Shown here: positions 1-11,763 of the stretch, in pieces
How positions within the stretch are numbered: position 1 is the stretch's first letter
Layout of the letters: each line of letters opens with the position of its first letter
Source: Anoplolepis gracilipes
Taxonomy: Eukaryota; Arthropoda; Insecta; Hymenoptera; Formicidae
Length of the DNA: 64,000 bases
Direction: 5' to 3'
NCBI RefSeq assembly: GCF_047496725.1
Contig: NC_132970.1
Coordinates: 6,950,001-7,014,000 of the forward strand
The notes under the pieces: generated by a model
What the model saw: the letters and a program-made list of their open reading frames with translations, nothing else
Told to the model about the DNA's origin: nothing
The model's database searches: none
Program-made: the position numbers and the translations under genes

Positions 1-1410
1 TTAATAATAATAATTTAATAATTTTGCATAAATTATATCTCATAAAATATTTATTTTTCGATTATCTCGCCTCAATACTTTTATGCATGGAATAATAAGA
101 AAAATCAATTGGTGTAAAGAAAACATAGTTTTAAAGAAAAATATATTGTATATAACCGCTTGTTGCAAATTCATATTTTTTCTTTAAGACAACTATGTTT
201 TCTTTACAACAATTGATTCTTATACATCAATTGATTTATATACAAAAGCGTTTATAAATTAAAATGGTTTCATTAAAAAAACTAAGTTGACCTTTACACG
301 AAAACATTTTTACTATAATGCGTACTGAGATAATAGCTTATCATGCTTTATGTGCTATATAGCTCTCATATTAATAAAAAGTATTAATAAAAAAGTTATT
401 AATAAAAAGTATTAATAAAAAGCACTAATAACATTTAACAATTAATTATCATATAATATTTATGCAATGAAATAATCGTTGATAAAAATTTTATAATATA
501 ATTTTATCATAAAACTTTTATCAATGTAACAATAAAATTTTATACTAATATTTTTGTACAACATTGATATCTTATCTCATCTGTCTTTTTACATAATTGT
601 TAAAATTACAATAATGTTATATTTAACTTAATACTTTATATTGTACTATATTTCTACCGCGGCACCAATTCAGTATTATTTTACAATTTAGAGATAAAAA
701 GTAGATATAAAAAACAGTTTCAAATTTCTTTTGAACAGAATATACAGAAAAAAGTAAATCTTCAAAAATCTATTGTTAAGAATTCGGATAATATATTAAT
801 TTATATCAGAAAAATATATAATAATAATAATAAACTGGATTTTTAATAAAATTAAAGAATATAATAAAATTTACAATAAAATAATATCAACAGTATTCTT
901 CGATTGATGTTAGATAAAAATATAACTGTCTTTATTTTAATACCATATAAATTATGTAAAATAAAATATATGTGATACTTTTAATAAACAAATATAAACC
1001 TCTTTATAAATGTAAAGATTATACATCAGTATGAGAGCATTTGTTTACTTTATTAAGTCTTATTTATTATTGCTACACAAATTAATAATGCAAAAGAAAA
1101 CTTGAAACGTTTGTACATGTTTACCATCCACAGGTGGTTCGTGAACTCGTGACTTGAATATCAACACAAATCAATAATTATAATGCAAACAAAATTAAAA
1201 AAAAACAAATATTAGAAGCAACAATAAACGATAAAATGCGAATGTCATATATCATGCGAGGGTGATACAATCTGGAACTGCTTTCTTAAGATTGGCCACT
1301 TTCTTTTGACAAACAAGGGGTGACTGCGCTGTTAATAAAATGTATGCTATATAGATAGTACATATATTCCGGTATATATGTACATGTATACAATATATAT
1401 ATGTAGGAAG
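1..1410. other. AT-rich non-coding stretch at the left edge
   Basis: No coding frame is supported. It contains a small imperfect hairpin at 103-218, a run of TTAATAAAAAG-like short repeats around 370-420, and otherwise simple AT-rich sequence. It lies inside the inferred second intron of the receptor gene. Confidence 0.5.
103..218. repeat. Imperfect inverted repeat, arms about 42-46 bp
   Basis: The left arm (103-144) starts AATCAATTGGTGTAAAGAAA. The right arm (173-218) is its reverse complement with a few substitutions and a small insertion, and the arms are separated by 28 bases. It could be a tiny MITE or a local inverted duplication. No target-site duplication was recognised. Confidence 0.6.
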
Positions 1411-1614
<204 letters not shown>

Positions 1615-1640
1615 CCTGTAAGCTTTCCCAAACCTTCTAA

Positions 1641-1644
<4 letters not shown>

Positions 1645-1685
<41 letters not shown>
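1645..1685. repeat. (TA)n microsatellite
   Basis: About 40 bases of alternating TA just downstream of the GA tract, forming a compound microsatellite region with it. Confidence 0.95.
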
Positions 1686-1691
<6 letters not shown>

Positions 1692-2150
1692 TATATATAC
1701 GATGTTTCGTAAAGATTAAAAAGTTTCGGAAAGCTTACTGATTACATATTGTTATGTCATTGAGACAGAAACGTTCTTATAAAACATTTCTAAAGCGACT
1801 CATTAAAAAATCAAGTTAAGATTACAAAAATAAATTTCGATGTTAACGTAATATTTATTTAATACGTAATATTTATTTAAAAGAATTTTTAAAAAATTAA
1901 GTGAATTGAAATAATAATCGGACGTATGCACTGCTTTGATTACAATTTTGGGACTATGGCACACGGATTTTTATATTCTTAATATGTTTAATCTTACTGT
2001 ATTCAAACTCATATTGGCTTTTATTATCTTTTATTATTTTTTTAAGCACGTGAGCTTATCTTATATTAAATTTTTATCATTTATATTTATAATAATAAAG
2101 TCTTTTCTAACTAAATTTTGTGGAATATTAATTAATTAAACTATATATAT
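1686..2150. other. AT-rich spacer without features
   Basis: Simple AT-rich sequence between the compound microsatellite and the TIR element that follows. Short open frames here are of low complexity and have no supporting signals. Confidence 0.5.
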
Positions 2151-3059
2151 AGGGGAACGTGGGATAAAACGGCACCGCGGGGTACAATGGTGCAGAGTCG
2201 ATATCTTTTTACAGAGATGCTACCATGTCATGAAATATGTTGCAATTATTGCTATTAGGTGTCTCTTTCTGCGTGCTGTTATCAATGGTAGCAATATTTT
2301 TAGTTGAAAGTTGTTATAAATTATTTAATGCATTTGCTGTGCTCTCCGTGACTGAGTTGTAATTCTTCGATATATTTACATAGAGTAAACAATGATAAAA
2401 TTCTATTTTTTATTACCGTAAATACATTTATGTTTTAAAATGATCCTTTCTTATTAATTTCATACTGTGTCTATGTAAATATTGATTAATTATAATTTTT
2501 TATATGATCAAAAGTAAATAAATACGTTTTGAGACTTAATGAAATATTAGCCCACGAAATGTTGTACTTTTTATTTTTATACGAGAGAAAGAAAAAGAGT
2601 ATACATAGATGCTGTCTTTCAAAATTAATACCAAAAATTATTACATTAAAGAATATTTTTCCATGTTTTAAAGAGAAAAATATTTATTATAACAAGAGAA
2701 TGGTTTTTATTTATTAATTTATAGTTATCATTTAAAAATATACAAATCTATATTCTTATGTTCTATATATCATATTATAATATACAATTTTTAAGAAGTT
2801 TTAGACATCAATGTTAATGAAATAAACAAGTTTTGGAGATAGTCCATTATACCCCACATGAAAAGCATATTATGAAAATCTAGGCTTTTATTAAATCAAT
2901 AATCTCGTCTATTTAAACTATTATTTTATAATAAACTTATATTTTTTCTTATAGTGGTTATTCCAAAGAATATTTTTAGTAAAAAAAAAACGATTTATTT
3001 TTTTTTAATATGTTGAAAACTTTCCCCAATGCTTACGTTGGCCGTTCTACCCCACGTCC

Positions 3060-3063
<4 letters not shown>
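2151..3063. mobile_element. Non-autonomous DNA transposon with AGGGG(A/G)ACGTGGG termini
   Basis: The left end reads AGGGGAACGTGGGATAAAAC and the right end, reverse-complemented, reads AGGGGGACGTGGGGTAGAAC, so the two form terminal inverted repeats of about 25 bp. A subterminal motif is also mirrored: GGGGTACAATGG near 2179 and its inverse, close to CCATTATACCCC, near 2846. Both ends are flanked by TATATA, consistent with insertion in a TA-rich target. The interior is AT-rich and shows no transposase frame, so mobility would depend on a partner element. The superfamily is not certain from the ends alone. Confidence 0.72.
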
Positions 3064-3098
<35 letters not shown>

Positions 3099-3100
3099 TA

Positions 3101-3432
3101 CACGGTAAAAAACTTTTTGTATTTTTGTTGAAATTTTCTCGTGTAGAAATTTTTGTGTTAAATTTTTAACATACTCTTATGTTAATCTAACATATTGTCG
3201 TTATATTATTTTAACTTTTCTGCATTGAATTAATATTCACCGTTTCTAAGAGTTAAAACAACACAATTAACAAGTAAATCTTACACTAATTCACATTTTT
3301 GTGTTAATTTTTTACATATTATTTGTGTTATTTGTTTACATATTTGTCTTCTGTTAAATTAACATTAAAATTAGAGTGAATAAATTGGGACACGAGAAAT
3401 GTGTTAAATTTAACACAAAATTTTTTACCGTG
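3101..3432. mobile_element. MITE with CACGGTAAAAAA termini, copy 1
   Basis: The 332-bp element has inverted termini CACGGTAAAAAA and TTTTTTACCGTG and is flanked by TA on both sides, as expected for Tc1/mariner-type insertion. A subterminal TGTGTTAAATTTAACACA palindrome is present. There is no coding frame. A second copy lies in reverse orientation at 43304-43634 with about 14 differences by eye. This copy sits within 40 bases of the preceding TIR element, in the (TA)n tract. Confidence 0.88.
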
Positions 3433-4147
3433 TATATATTAATTAAATTAGAATAGATAGCTGAATAGATAAAAATAGGAAAGAATAAATACTGGAATAG
3501 AAGTCAATTTTATTAAATTAAAAGATTTTGAACGCTGCAAACTTTATATAAAATTTGATACTTATAATTCGTTAGAAACCTTAACTATTATGTTTCATAC
3601 ACATATCGTATTAATAAAATTTTTTGATTTCAAATGTATATTTGATTCTCACTCATATAATTTTTATCTTAAACTTTTGATTGTTTTTTTTAATTTCAGA
3701 AGTTAGTTTTCTCTTTTGCTTTTAATTTGGTCAGTGTATTTTCGTTACGAAAAAGACTAAGATTAAAATTAAAATTAAAAATATTTTAAAAATATTAAAT
3801 CTAGATCCAGAAAAGTAGCTTAAGGTTTATTTATTATTTAAAAGATAAAAAGATTTAATGAAAGATATAACTACTATTATGGAGAAGTAAATATAAAATT
3901 AAGATTTTTTGAATTTTCGTTTATGCATTGTTAAGGAATAAAAAATTAATGAACATTACTTAAAAAATCCCTTTGAAGTCATTTTCCTAAGTATCTACAT
4001 TAATAATAAAACTGTTAATCGCATTTTAAATACGAGATAATAGTATAATAATATAGATATTTGACAAAAATTAGAAGAAAATATTTAATATATTTTTACT
4101 TTTCATCTTTCTCTGATGATTGTTTGAAAAGTGTTACAGAATCGTTT
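3433..4147. other. AT-rich spacer without features
   Basis: Very AT-rich sequence with short A/T homopolymers. No coding frame, splice-supported exon or repeat structure was recognised. Confidence 0.5.
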
Positions 4148-4590
4148 TTTTTTTTTTAGAGATGTTCTCGTTAAACGCAATGTGCGCTGAAAGACTGCAG
4201 TTGACGTTGACAGAAGAGAATGTAGAAGTGCATTTTCGGCCAGTACTACGCAAGCACCCTTACGAAAATTTAATACTGCAAATCATTGAGAATAATTCAG
4301 TAATTAAATACTAGCAGTATTTCAGTAATTTTTTTATCCAAACACTGATTGAAATTCTTGATAAAATTACTGGTATTAATGAAATTGAGAATTATTGATA
4401 AATACTATCCGGACATTTTTCTGTCCGATTTTCAAAAAATCAGTTTAGTATCTGAATTCCTCTATATGGGGGGACTAAACTAATAGAAATAGTTATTATA
4501 ATCTTATTAGTCTCATTTTACAGGCTATAGTCGCCCATGACGACTATAAACTTGATTTAAAATATAATGCAATGTAATAAGTGATAGCTT
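4148..4590 (+). repeat. Diverged dispersed repeat, copy 1 of 2
   Basis: This stretch is homologous over about 440 bases to 5720-6165 in the same orientation, with substitutions and small indels and about 80% similarity by eye. Its first 170 bases stay open in one plus-strand frame in both copies (residues like HFRPVLRKHPY and NLILQIIE). The differences fall at all codon positions, so the frame may not be functional. No terminal repeats were recognised. Confidence 0.72.
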
Positions 4591-5719
4591 CTTTATTTGA
4601 GCAGTATAATAAGTGAAACAAACAATTTTATGTGAAATAAAACAGGACCATTATACTACCTCGTAAGACTAGCCAAAGACTGTCTATAGCGTAAAACAAA
4701 GTGTAGAGTTACCAATTCGTGAAAGGCAAGAAGGGAAAGTAAGTAAGAGGAAAAACGAAAAATAAAGGCGACTATTAAGGCCATACGCCACCCTTCAGAG
4801 CTTTCCGGCTGGTTTAATTCAGGTTTCGTGCGATTGTAAAGCGTAGCGCAGTAAAAGTTCCTATAATCGAAGCTTAAGAAAGAAGAAATAAACCGTATTC
4901 AATAAACAAATGTTATACGGAAAAATTGTACTCAGTTCTAATCGCCTTAATATTGATTAATATGTTTTGCTAAAAAAAGTGCATACATAAATTATTACAT
5001 TTATCTTATTTAAAAAATGTTTACACTTATTTCAATTTTTTTTTTTGAAGACCTTAAAGCAGCGTGTATGTTAAAAAATTTTATAACTTGCAACTATTTT
5101 ATATCTATGTTATTTATTTTACAAAATATAATGCCTTTTTTAATGATTAAGATATATTTTATAAAAATACTTTTATTTTATTAGTGCTTATCTTCTACAA
5201 TCATTTCCAAATTGTGCATTTTTAATTACTTAGTTAATTTTATTAAATATAGTGCGATCATTTTTAATTGAAAAGCAATTTAAAGCTTTAGTATAAATTA
5301 ATAATAAAAAGAGAGAGAGAGCACATTACATTTTATTCAAATATAGCAGAGATATTCATAAATGAAGAACAGTAAATCAATATCTCGTGCAGTAATAATG
5401 GATGCGATAACCAAAGAAACGTTGCAGGAGCCTGCTGTTAACCGGTTCGCAATGCGAATGAACATTCACTGGAAGTGATAAATCGCATCTATACAGCGCA
5501 ACGATCGGTTACGAGTAGCATGAGATTCGTTGTGAAAATAACATGACGCTGACGTCATTTTAGCACACCATCGTAAACAGAATGTAATGTCGTACCCTCG
5601 ATGGTACAAGAACGAGAATGAAACAAAATGACTAAGAAAGAAGAAAGTAAAGAATGTCAGCCTATTAAGAATAGATGTTTATTCAGCTCTAGGTAAGATT
5701 AATTAATGCAGCCTATAAT
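4591..5719. other. Spacer between the two repeat copies
   Basis: AT-rich except for a GC-richer island at about 5390-5620 that includes a palindromic TGACGTCA (a CRE-type site). A possible plus-strand donor (AAA|GTAAGT near 4738) has no convincing exon in front of it. No gene is supported. Confidence 0.45.
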
Positions 5720-6165
5720 TAACCTCTCGTTAAATGCAATGCACGTGGGAAGACTGCAGTTGGCGTTTGCAGAAGAAAATGTAGGAATGCATTTTCGACT
5801 AGTATTACACAAGCACCCTTACGTAAATTTAATACTGCAAATTATTGAGAAAAATACAGTCATTAAATACGGGCAGTACTTCAGTAATTTTTTGGCTAAT
5901 ACTTGATCCAAGCACTGATTAAAATACTTGATAAAATTACTGGTATTAATTAAATTCAAAATTATTGATAAATACTATCGAACATTCCTCTGTTCGATTT
6001 TCCAAAAATCAGTTTAGTATTTGAATTCCCCTGTATGGGAATCAGAACTTAAACTAATAGAAATAATTATTACAATCTTATTAGCCGCATTTCGCAGGTT
6101 TTATCGCTCATGATAAAAAAACTTGCATATTAAATACGAGATAGCATGTTACAATAAGCGAATGA
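5720..6165 (+). repeat. Diverged dispersed repeat, copy 2 of 2
   Basis: Direct-orientation partner of 4148-4590. Its open frame runs slightly longer (to about 5906) and reads HFRLVLHKHPY where copy 1 reads HFRPVLRKHPY. It may derive from a tandem segmental duplication or from two insertions of one element. A search for further copies elsewhere in the genome would decide. Confidence 0.72.
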
Positions 6166-6386
6166 GCTATAACTCTAAACACATGATACATAAGGGAAGG
6201 TATGGAAGTGTCCTACGATTTTGAGGAGCTTTAGATATATTGAATCTAGGTCAAACTAAGTGATACATTTTTTTTATACCGTTAAAAAGGTTAAAACATT
6301 CTCTTGAAAAAATCGGTTTTTATATTCCTGAGCGAATATCATCGAAATGGTAAAAGATATAAAAAAAGTTTTTAATGAAAGTTATA

Positions 6387-6480
6387 TGGCTTTTAATGTA
6401 CTTTATAACAGTGCAATGTACTTTCTTATAGTGGCTTTTAATGTACTTTATAACAATGGCTTTTAATGTACTTTATAATA
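6387..6480. repeat. Short tandem repeat, 24-bp unit, three copies
   Basis: The unit TGGCTTTTAATGTACTTTAT plus ATAACA-type tail occurs at 6387, 6432 and 6457. A degenerate piece (GTGCAATGTACTTTCTTATAG) lies between the first two. Confidence 0.85.
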
Positions 6481-6828
6481 CTATATCAAATTTTTCGAAA
6501 TCCCCCTCCCTCTCACAATTTTTGAAAATTTTAAAATTTATTTTATAGCAAAACTTATTGCATCTAACAAAATTTCACCCATATACGATAGAATTGTATT
6601 TCCAAAACGCATTTTTTAAAAAATATGCTAAAAATAATTTAAAAATTGCCTATTGCCATACGCGTATTTCATTCATATCCACCTCATGACGCATTGATAT
6701 TCATGGCGACAGTTTTTTCTTTGCAATCTTACAGGGACAATCATGAATTATCAATAAGTAATTTACATATATTAGAATTTATGTATTTATATAATAATTT
6801 ATGTATATATTTATAAATACATATACAG

Positions 6829-7020
6829 GGTATTCGACAACAAGTAAAACAAAATTTAAGAAGTGATTTTCTGGCCAATTTGAAGACAATTTTTTCTCAC
6901 CAAAAATGTTGAGGAATCAATAATTTTCGAGTTACAAGCGAAAAGAAGCATTTTTGCAAATTAAACTTTGTAGAGTTAAAAAGATTAACATAATTTTTTT
7001 CCATTCTTCAGTTCATTTCA
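6829..7020 (+). mobile_element. Probable transposon terminal fragment
   Basis: Starts TACAGGGTATTCGACAAC and continues with a purine-rich block that includes GAAGTGATTTTCTGGCCAAT and TTTTCGAGTTACAAGCG. The ACAGGGT(G/A)T(T/C) start followed by such text is typical of insect transposon ends that I have seen repeatedly. The assignment is by resemblance only, since no second terminus or coding frame was found. Confidence 0.4.
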
Positions 7021-7923
7021 GATGGACTTAAAATTTTAACTTAAAGTAATTAGAAACTTGGCGAATAAGAGCCAAACGCGGATGTTAATGCGTCGATTTT
7101 GCAGAAAATAATTTTTTTGCCAAACTGATAAGTGCACAAGGTATATACATTTTTCTTGGTGTATTTTACCAAGATTTTTATTCTCATTTTTGAAAATTTT
7201 ATAAACCCCTTATCCCCTCTAAAGGGACATAGACAAATTATGATTTTTATCATATATGTATATACTATACATATACATTTAATATATATTGTACATATAA
7301 CAATTATGGTAATAAATAATTTATTTACATGAGAAAATTGATATGTTTTATAAAATTAAAAATAAAGTTTACTAAATAAGGAAATCTTTCTCGAGACAAC
7401 CAAAATTAATAAATAATAATTCTAATAAATAATAATAATAAATAATAACCAGTGCAATGAATAAATAGATGCGCTTACACCGCGAATAAAGTGGTATTGC
7501 CGCAATAGCATAATTCTATTTATAACTGCATGTAACGGAACACGTATGCATTACTATAAAAACATCTATCGTTATGAATGGAATTAGCAATATTCATTTC
7601 GTTCTGTCAGTAGTCATTGTTCAATGCGAATAAATATATATGTATATATTATATAAACTATGTGATTTTTCATATGTGCTATTTTCATAAAATTTGGAAA
7701 ATATTTGTAAGAAAGCCGTATCAATTAAATATATCATATATTTTTCTTTTTCGCACAGATTTCTTAAAGATCACTGTTATTAATGTAAAAAATATATTGA
7801 ATTTAATATATTTCCTATCTATATATATTAGATAATAAAATATTTTTATTGCGTTTATAACTATAATTTATAAAAAATATAAGTAAAATAATTTTAATAT
7901 AAATATTTACTTTAATATTTTTT

Positions 7924-8004
7924 AGAGAATAATTTATTCTTTTGTAGAGAATATTTTTTTCTTTTAAGGAATGAATTATTCATTAAAAGAGAATAAATTA
8001 TTCT
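7924..8004. repeat. Small hairpin with 20-bp arms
   Basis: AGAGAATAATTTATTCTTTT at 7924-7943 is mirrored at 7985-8004 with two mismatches and a 41-base loop. It may be a chance AT-rich palindrome or a small foldback. Confidence 0.5.
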
Positions 8005-8540
8005 ATGTTACGGAGATTTTAAATGCAGTAAATGCTAATAGCAATAATAATTCAAGAGCTATAATGATGGTTATTTCTATCTACTGACGGTTATCGACAT
8101 TAGGGCGGTTGGTAAACTCTTTTGGGTAAAACCTTTATGTAATAAACTTAATGCTCCGTGTAATAAAAGCCTTTCAACCAATATTTTTGAGAGATAAAGA
8201 TCTATCTATATATAATATTTACAGAACGACGAAGATAAGAAACTTATTGCTCGTCCTGCACAAAATTTCTTAAAAGAAAAATTCGTTTTCGCGTAACTCT
8301 CGCGTAACTTGTAATAATTTTCGATAGTAAGGCAGCTATAATGTAATATTTTAATAGACTCAACAAATAAAAATGTAGTGTTATTTTTACGCATCAAAAT
8401 ATGCAACGCTTACAAACTAAAATGCTGATTGGTCGTGCAAAATAATCGCGACAACTGCAATACGAACAATACTATTATTTGCAGTTTCGGCGAATATTAG
8501 GAAATAATCGACAAAGATGACGACGACGATAAAAAATTGA

Positions 8541-9109
8541 CAACAAAAATTACGTTTGTTTGAAAAAAACTCGAACAGACAAGAAAAAGAGGAATTTACA
8601 AAATCCGAATCATTGACATTAGCGAATAAAACCAAAGTCGAAACAACTAACAGTTTCTCACAAACGGACAACGAAAACCTGACAATACAAGCTAAAAAAA
8701 ACGCAGAAGAGGTAAAAACCGAAAATTATTCAAATAATACTACTCGTTCGTTCGTCTTCATGGCAAAAAAAATGAACTCTCGCAAAATTCTACAATCATT
8801 GTATCATCTCAATGTTATCATGTGAGATCTATCCTGTAGATAGAGTTCCGAGGGTGTGAACGAGATCGACAGCCATTGTCGCTAATACGGACAACCACAA
8901 TCAATAACATTGGGTTCGCCTTCTTCCTTGATGAGCATGATACAGACACATACTTCGACAGACGGAATACCATCTCCGGATTTTTTCTCCGACTTTGACA
9001 AAACTCAATCATGCATCGATGGAATACCCAACTACATGGAATTTTCTCTCAAACATGCGGACAATATAGTTGCGTATTTCATATTATATCTGCAACAATT
9101 ACAATCCTG
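8541..9109 (+). pseudogene. Decayed coding frame of unknown origin
   Basis: One plus-strand frame carries protein-like text for about 190 codons but is broken by three stops (TGA 8823, TAG 8841, TAA 8883) and has no in-frame start. Upstream it reads, for example, EKNSNRQEKEEFTKSESLTL and KKNAEEVKTENYSNNTTRSF. Downstream of the stops the same frame resumes with SSEGVNEIDSHCR and then HTSTDGIPSPDFFSDFDKTQ and CIDGIPNYMEFSLKHADNIV. The composition (many Ser, Thr, Asn, Glu, Lys and Asp, balanced codons) differs from the Phe/Ile/Tyr/Lys-rich text of random AT-rich DNA here. I do not recognise the family. It could be a dead gene copy or transposon protein, or a GC-richer non-coding island that happens to read well. 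Confidence 0.33.
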
Positions 9110-9198
9110 ATCAATTTCTTTTTACTGAAATTGTGAATATAATGATTATTTAAACGTACATTTTTTCGAAAAATCTTCCTTCGCAAAAAAAAATGCAT

Positions 9199-9503
9199 AA
9201 CATTGCGCTACATCAGTGCTGCTCTCTATTTACAACTTTTAGCTAAATTTAGTGATCACACCTACTGCCTTTTCATTTACTGTTTACACAAACAACGAAA
9301 CGTCGAACGCGCGTAACTAAGGAGCAAATATTGCCCCATTACATTTATGATATGGACATGCCTGAAGCTAACAAGTGCCTCCTTAGTTACACGCGGATAA
9401 CATCTTGTTGTTAACGATAAACAGAGAAGCAGTAAACGTGAATTATGAAATTTAGTCGAAAATTGCAAATAGAGAACAGTACTGCTGCTACATGACGTCA
9501 TGT
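9199..9503. mobile_element. Foldback MITE, arms about 125 bp
   Basis: The left arm (9199-9326) starts with TAACATTGCGCTACATC and includes CTGCTCTCTATTTACAACTT. It is mirrored by the right arm (9379-9503) with scattered differences, and both arms share AACTAAGGAG at the inner end. The 52-base loop is unrelated. The right arm contains a 14-bp palindrome ACATGACGTCATGT. No coding frame is present. Flanks read TTAA-like at the right end, but no clean target-site duplication was found. Confidence 0.75.
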
Positions 9504-9537
9504 TAATCTTATAATTCAATGTATAATAAATAAATTA

Positions 9538-9542
<5 letters not shown>

Positions 9543-9580
<38 letters not shown>
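9543..9580. repeat. (AT)n microsatellite
   Basis: About 38 bases of alternating AT, flanked on both sides by AATATTAAT-like sequence. Confidence 0.95.
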
Positions 9581-9585
<5 letters not shown>

Positions 9586-10635
9586 TAATAAATTAATATT
9601 ATTTTATGTAATACTTTTAATTATATAACAAGAATATTGAGTTATAAAAAACTAGTATCAAAAAGTGGGAGATTGTTGTCTTAAATGGTGTAAAAATTTT
9701 CTTTCTCTCCCATCTTCATTTTGCATCATCTTAGTAATTCGGATTTTTATTTTATTATTCATCTATTATTACCGGCATTTTTTTTGACACAACAATGAAG
9801 GGATAGATAAATGTCGAATTATATTTTAACCGATAGAAACTAAAGAAAATTGCCGCTCACCAATAAAATAAATAGAAAAAAAGCCACATTAGTGATTAAA
9901 ATTTTTTTCTGAAAGAAAAACTCAGTTGTTTTTACCAACTAAACAAGATTTGCATTGTACGTATAAAAGTAAAAAATAAAAAAATGTGCCAAAAATATCG
10001 AAAAAATTGTTTTATTTGCTGCTGTGTGCGAATATTGTTCAGCCGATCAAAACCGAGACGTAATCCAAAATTAAATAAGATGAGCAGGAAAATATTTCAA
10101 TAAAATATTTCAGAAATTCACGAGTGAATGTAGCAGTGCTTTGTTCCAAATTTTATACCAAATGAGATATTTTGCGAACAGTAAAAAATTATTAAAAGCA
10201 ACTCAAAAAACATCGGCCTGCCGACTTAGAAAAAAAAAGAAGAAAAAAGAAAGAAGGAGAACAAAGAGAAGGAGGAAAAGGACAAGAAGGACAAAGAGAA
10301 GGAATAAGATTTGCAGAAAATACAACCTTCCTCCTGTTACACTATCGGCGATATCTAGTGTCGGGTAAATAAATATATTTCTATATTTCTATATTTATAA
10401 TAATAATAATAATAGTGCTAATTTTTAAAATTTTTATTTTAATAAGTATTATTTAATAACCTGCGGAGGAACTCGAACCAATACTTTCATGTAAATAAAT
10501 AATAAATATAAATTTTAAAATAATAAATGTAAATTTTAATAAAATTTCATAAAGTTATTACTTTATCAAATAAAATATTAAATTAAGGTATAAAATATTA
10601 AATATTAATAGAATGTTAAATTTTAATTTTTCAAG
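9581..10635. other. AT-rich region with a purine-rich tract
   Basis: Contains a purine-only tract at 10229-10304 that translates as Lys/Glu or Lys/Arg repeats in every forward frame, and (AAT)n near 10397-10413. A short frame at about 9999-10074 reads VCEYCSADQNRDVIQN but has no start or splice support. No gene is claimed. Confidence 0.4.
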
Positions 10636-10690
10636 AAGACACAGCTGTATACCCTGCCATAAAAGTGAGCGTCATCACTGTATCGCGCAG
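10636..10690 (+). other. Exon-like segment A
   Basis: Bounded by a plausible acceptor (TTTTAATTTTTCAAG) and a good donor (GCGCAG|GTAGGT) on the plus strand. The only open frame reads RHSCIPCHKSERHHCIAQ, a Cys/His-rich text. Splicing to the next segment in that frame meets a stop 13 codons in, so the pair does not form one continuous reading frame. Confidence 0.22.
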
Positions 10691-10777
10691 GTAGGTATAA
10701 ATAATATTTTTAAAGAGGTAAAACTGTTTTTAAAAAATTAGCTAATTATAATAAATATATTTTTTTTTATTTTTTAG

Positions 10778-10905
10778 ATAATAATGACAGCGACAACAAC
10801 AGTGACGTGCCTATAAATTTAGTTCAAGAAAAAGAACTTCTATACTCTATCCAGCGAGAAAACATCTCGGTTTGCACAAAGGCGGGCAAAATAGAGATCA
10901 CGTGA
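10778..10905 (+). pseudogene. Exon-like segment B, possible terminal exon relic
   Basis: Preceded by a strong polypyrimidine acceptor (TTTTTTTTATTTTTTAG). One frame, entered with two bases left over, reads NNDSDNNSDVPINLVQEKEL then LYSIQRENISVCTKAGKIEI, T and stop. This is protein-like, with an acidic Asn/Asp/Ser start. It requires a preceding exon that ends in phase 1, and segment A carries TAA and TGA stops in that phase. So either an unseen exon is used or the locus is dead. The stop overlaps a palindromic TCACGTGA. Confidence 0.27.
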
Positions 10906-11763
10906 TGAGCTACTTATGTTAGTATCATATTGGTAAATAGTATAGTAGCAGAGGGTTAATAATAGAGAGAGCAGTGTAGAGGGGGGGGGGGGAGAAGGTT
11001 CTGTGTAAAACGAACGAGTTTTCGTTCGAACTGATATTTTCTGCTGAAAGAGGACAGTGTATATATATTCAAATATACATATAAAACTATATTAACTAAA
11101 AATCTAATAAAACTAAAATTAACTAAAAAATCTAATTGTAAGCGTGAGAAAAAAGATACGAAACCAAACAAAGTTGAGCAGCAAAGTACGCCTGTGTGCC
11201 TAGAACTGAAAAGGTCCTAGCATCGAGCCCGTGTATTAGGGTTCGTAATTTTTTCCTCTGTTCAAGAAATAATTAAAGTTCAAGACAAATAAAATTATAT
11301 TTTTTATCTTGGATTATATATTTTTATCTTATCTCTTCTTCCTTTTAGTATGTCATAGTGTTTAAAAAATTTAAATAAAACTATATTTTCTTTCATTTCC
11401 TGTTCTTTCTTTTTTTTACTGTGTCATAGCAGCATTCCTAGCATTTACAAAACTTGAATAATTTATTACTTCATTACTACATTCACTAGTACTAAACGGT
11501 CAAACGTACCCGAATTACATCACTTCTTATCTGCATAGCGCAACGTATACTCAGCAAATCGTATTTGAACAACAAATCCGTACACAAACTTTCTCTTTTA
11601 ATAGATGAGGGTGTCATAGCGACATCTCCATAGATAATTATTATCTTGTTGATCATATTTCTAGGCAGCCATTTTGTCGGTTCTTTCGATATACACTATT
11701 TTTTGTCTCGTTTTTTTCTCCCTCTTTTTCCAAAAATCTATATTTTAGTGAATCAAAGCACGA

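Larger units (their letters stand above)
6166..8540. other. AT-rich region around small repeats
   Basis: Apart from the tandem repeat, the transposon-end-like fragment and the small hairpin listed separately, this block is AT-rich intronic or intergenic sequence. Open frames at 7050-7332 and 7617-7835 are AT-driven and overlap on both strands. Confidence 0.45.

Noticed and set aside
10141..10368. Lys/Arg-rich frame reading KKKKKKERRRTKRRRKRTRR
   Set aside because: It comes from a purine-only tract, all three forward frames give Lys/Glu/Arg/Gly repeats, and a stop precedes the most natural Lys/Glu frame.
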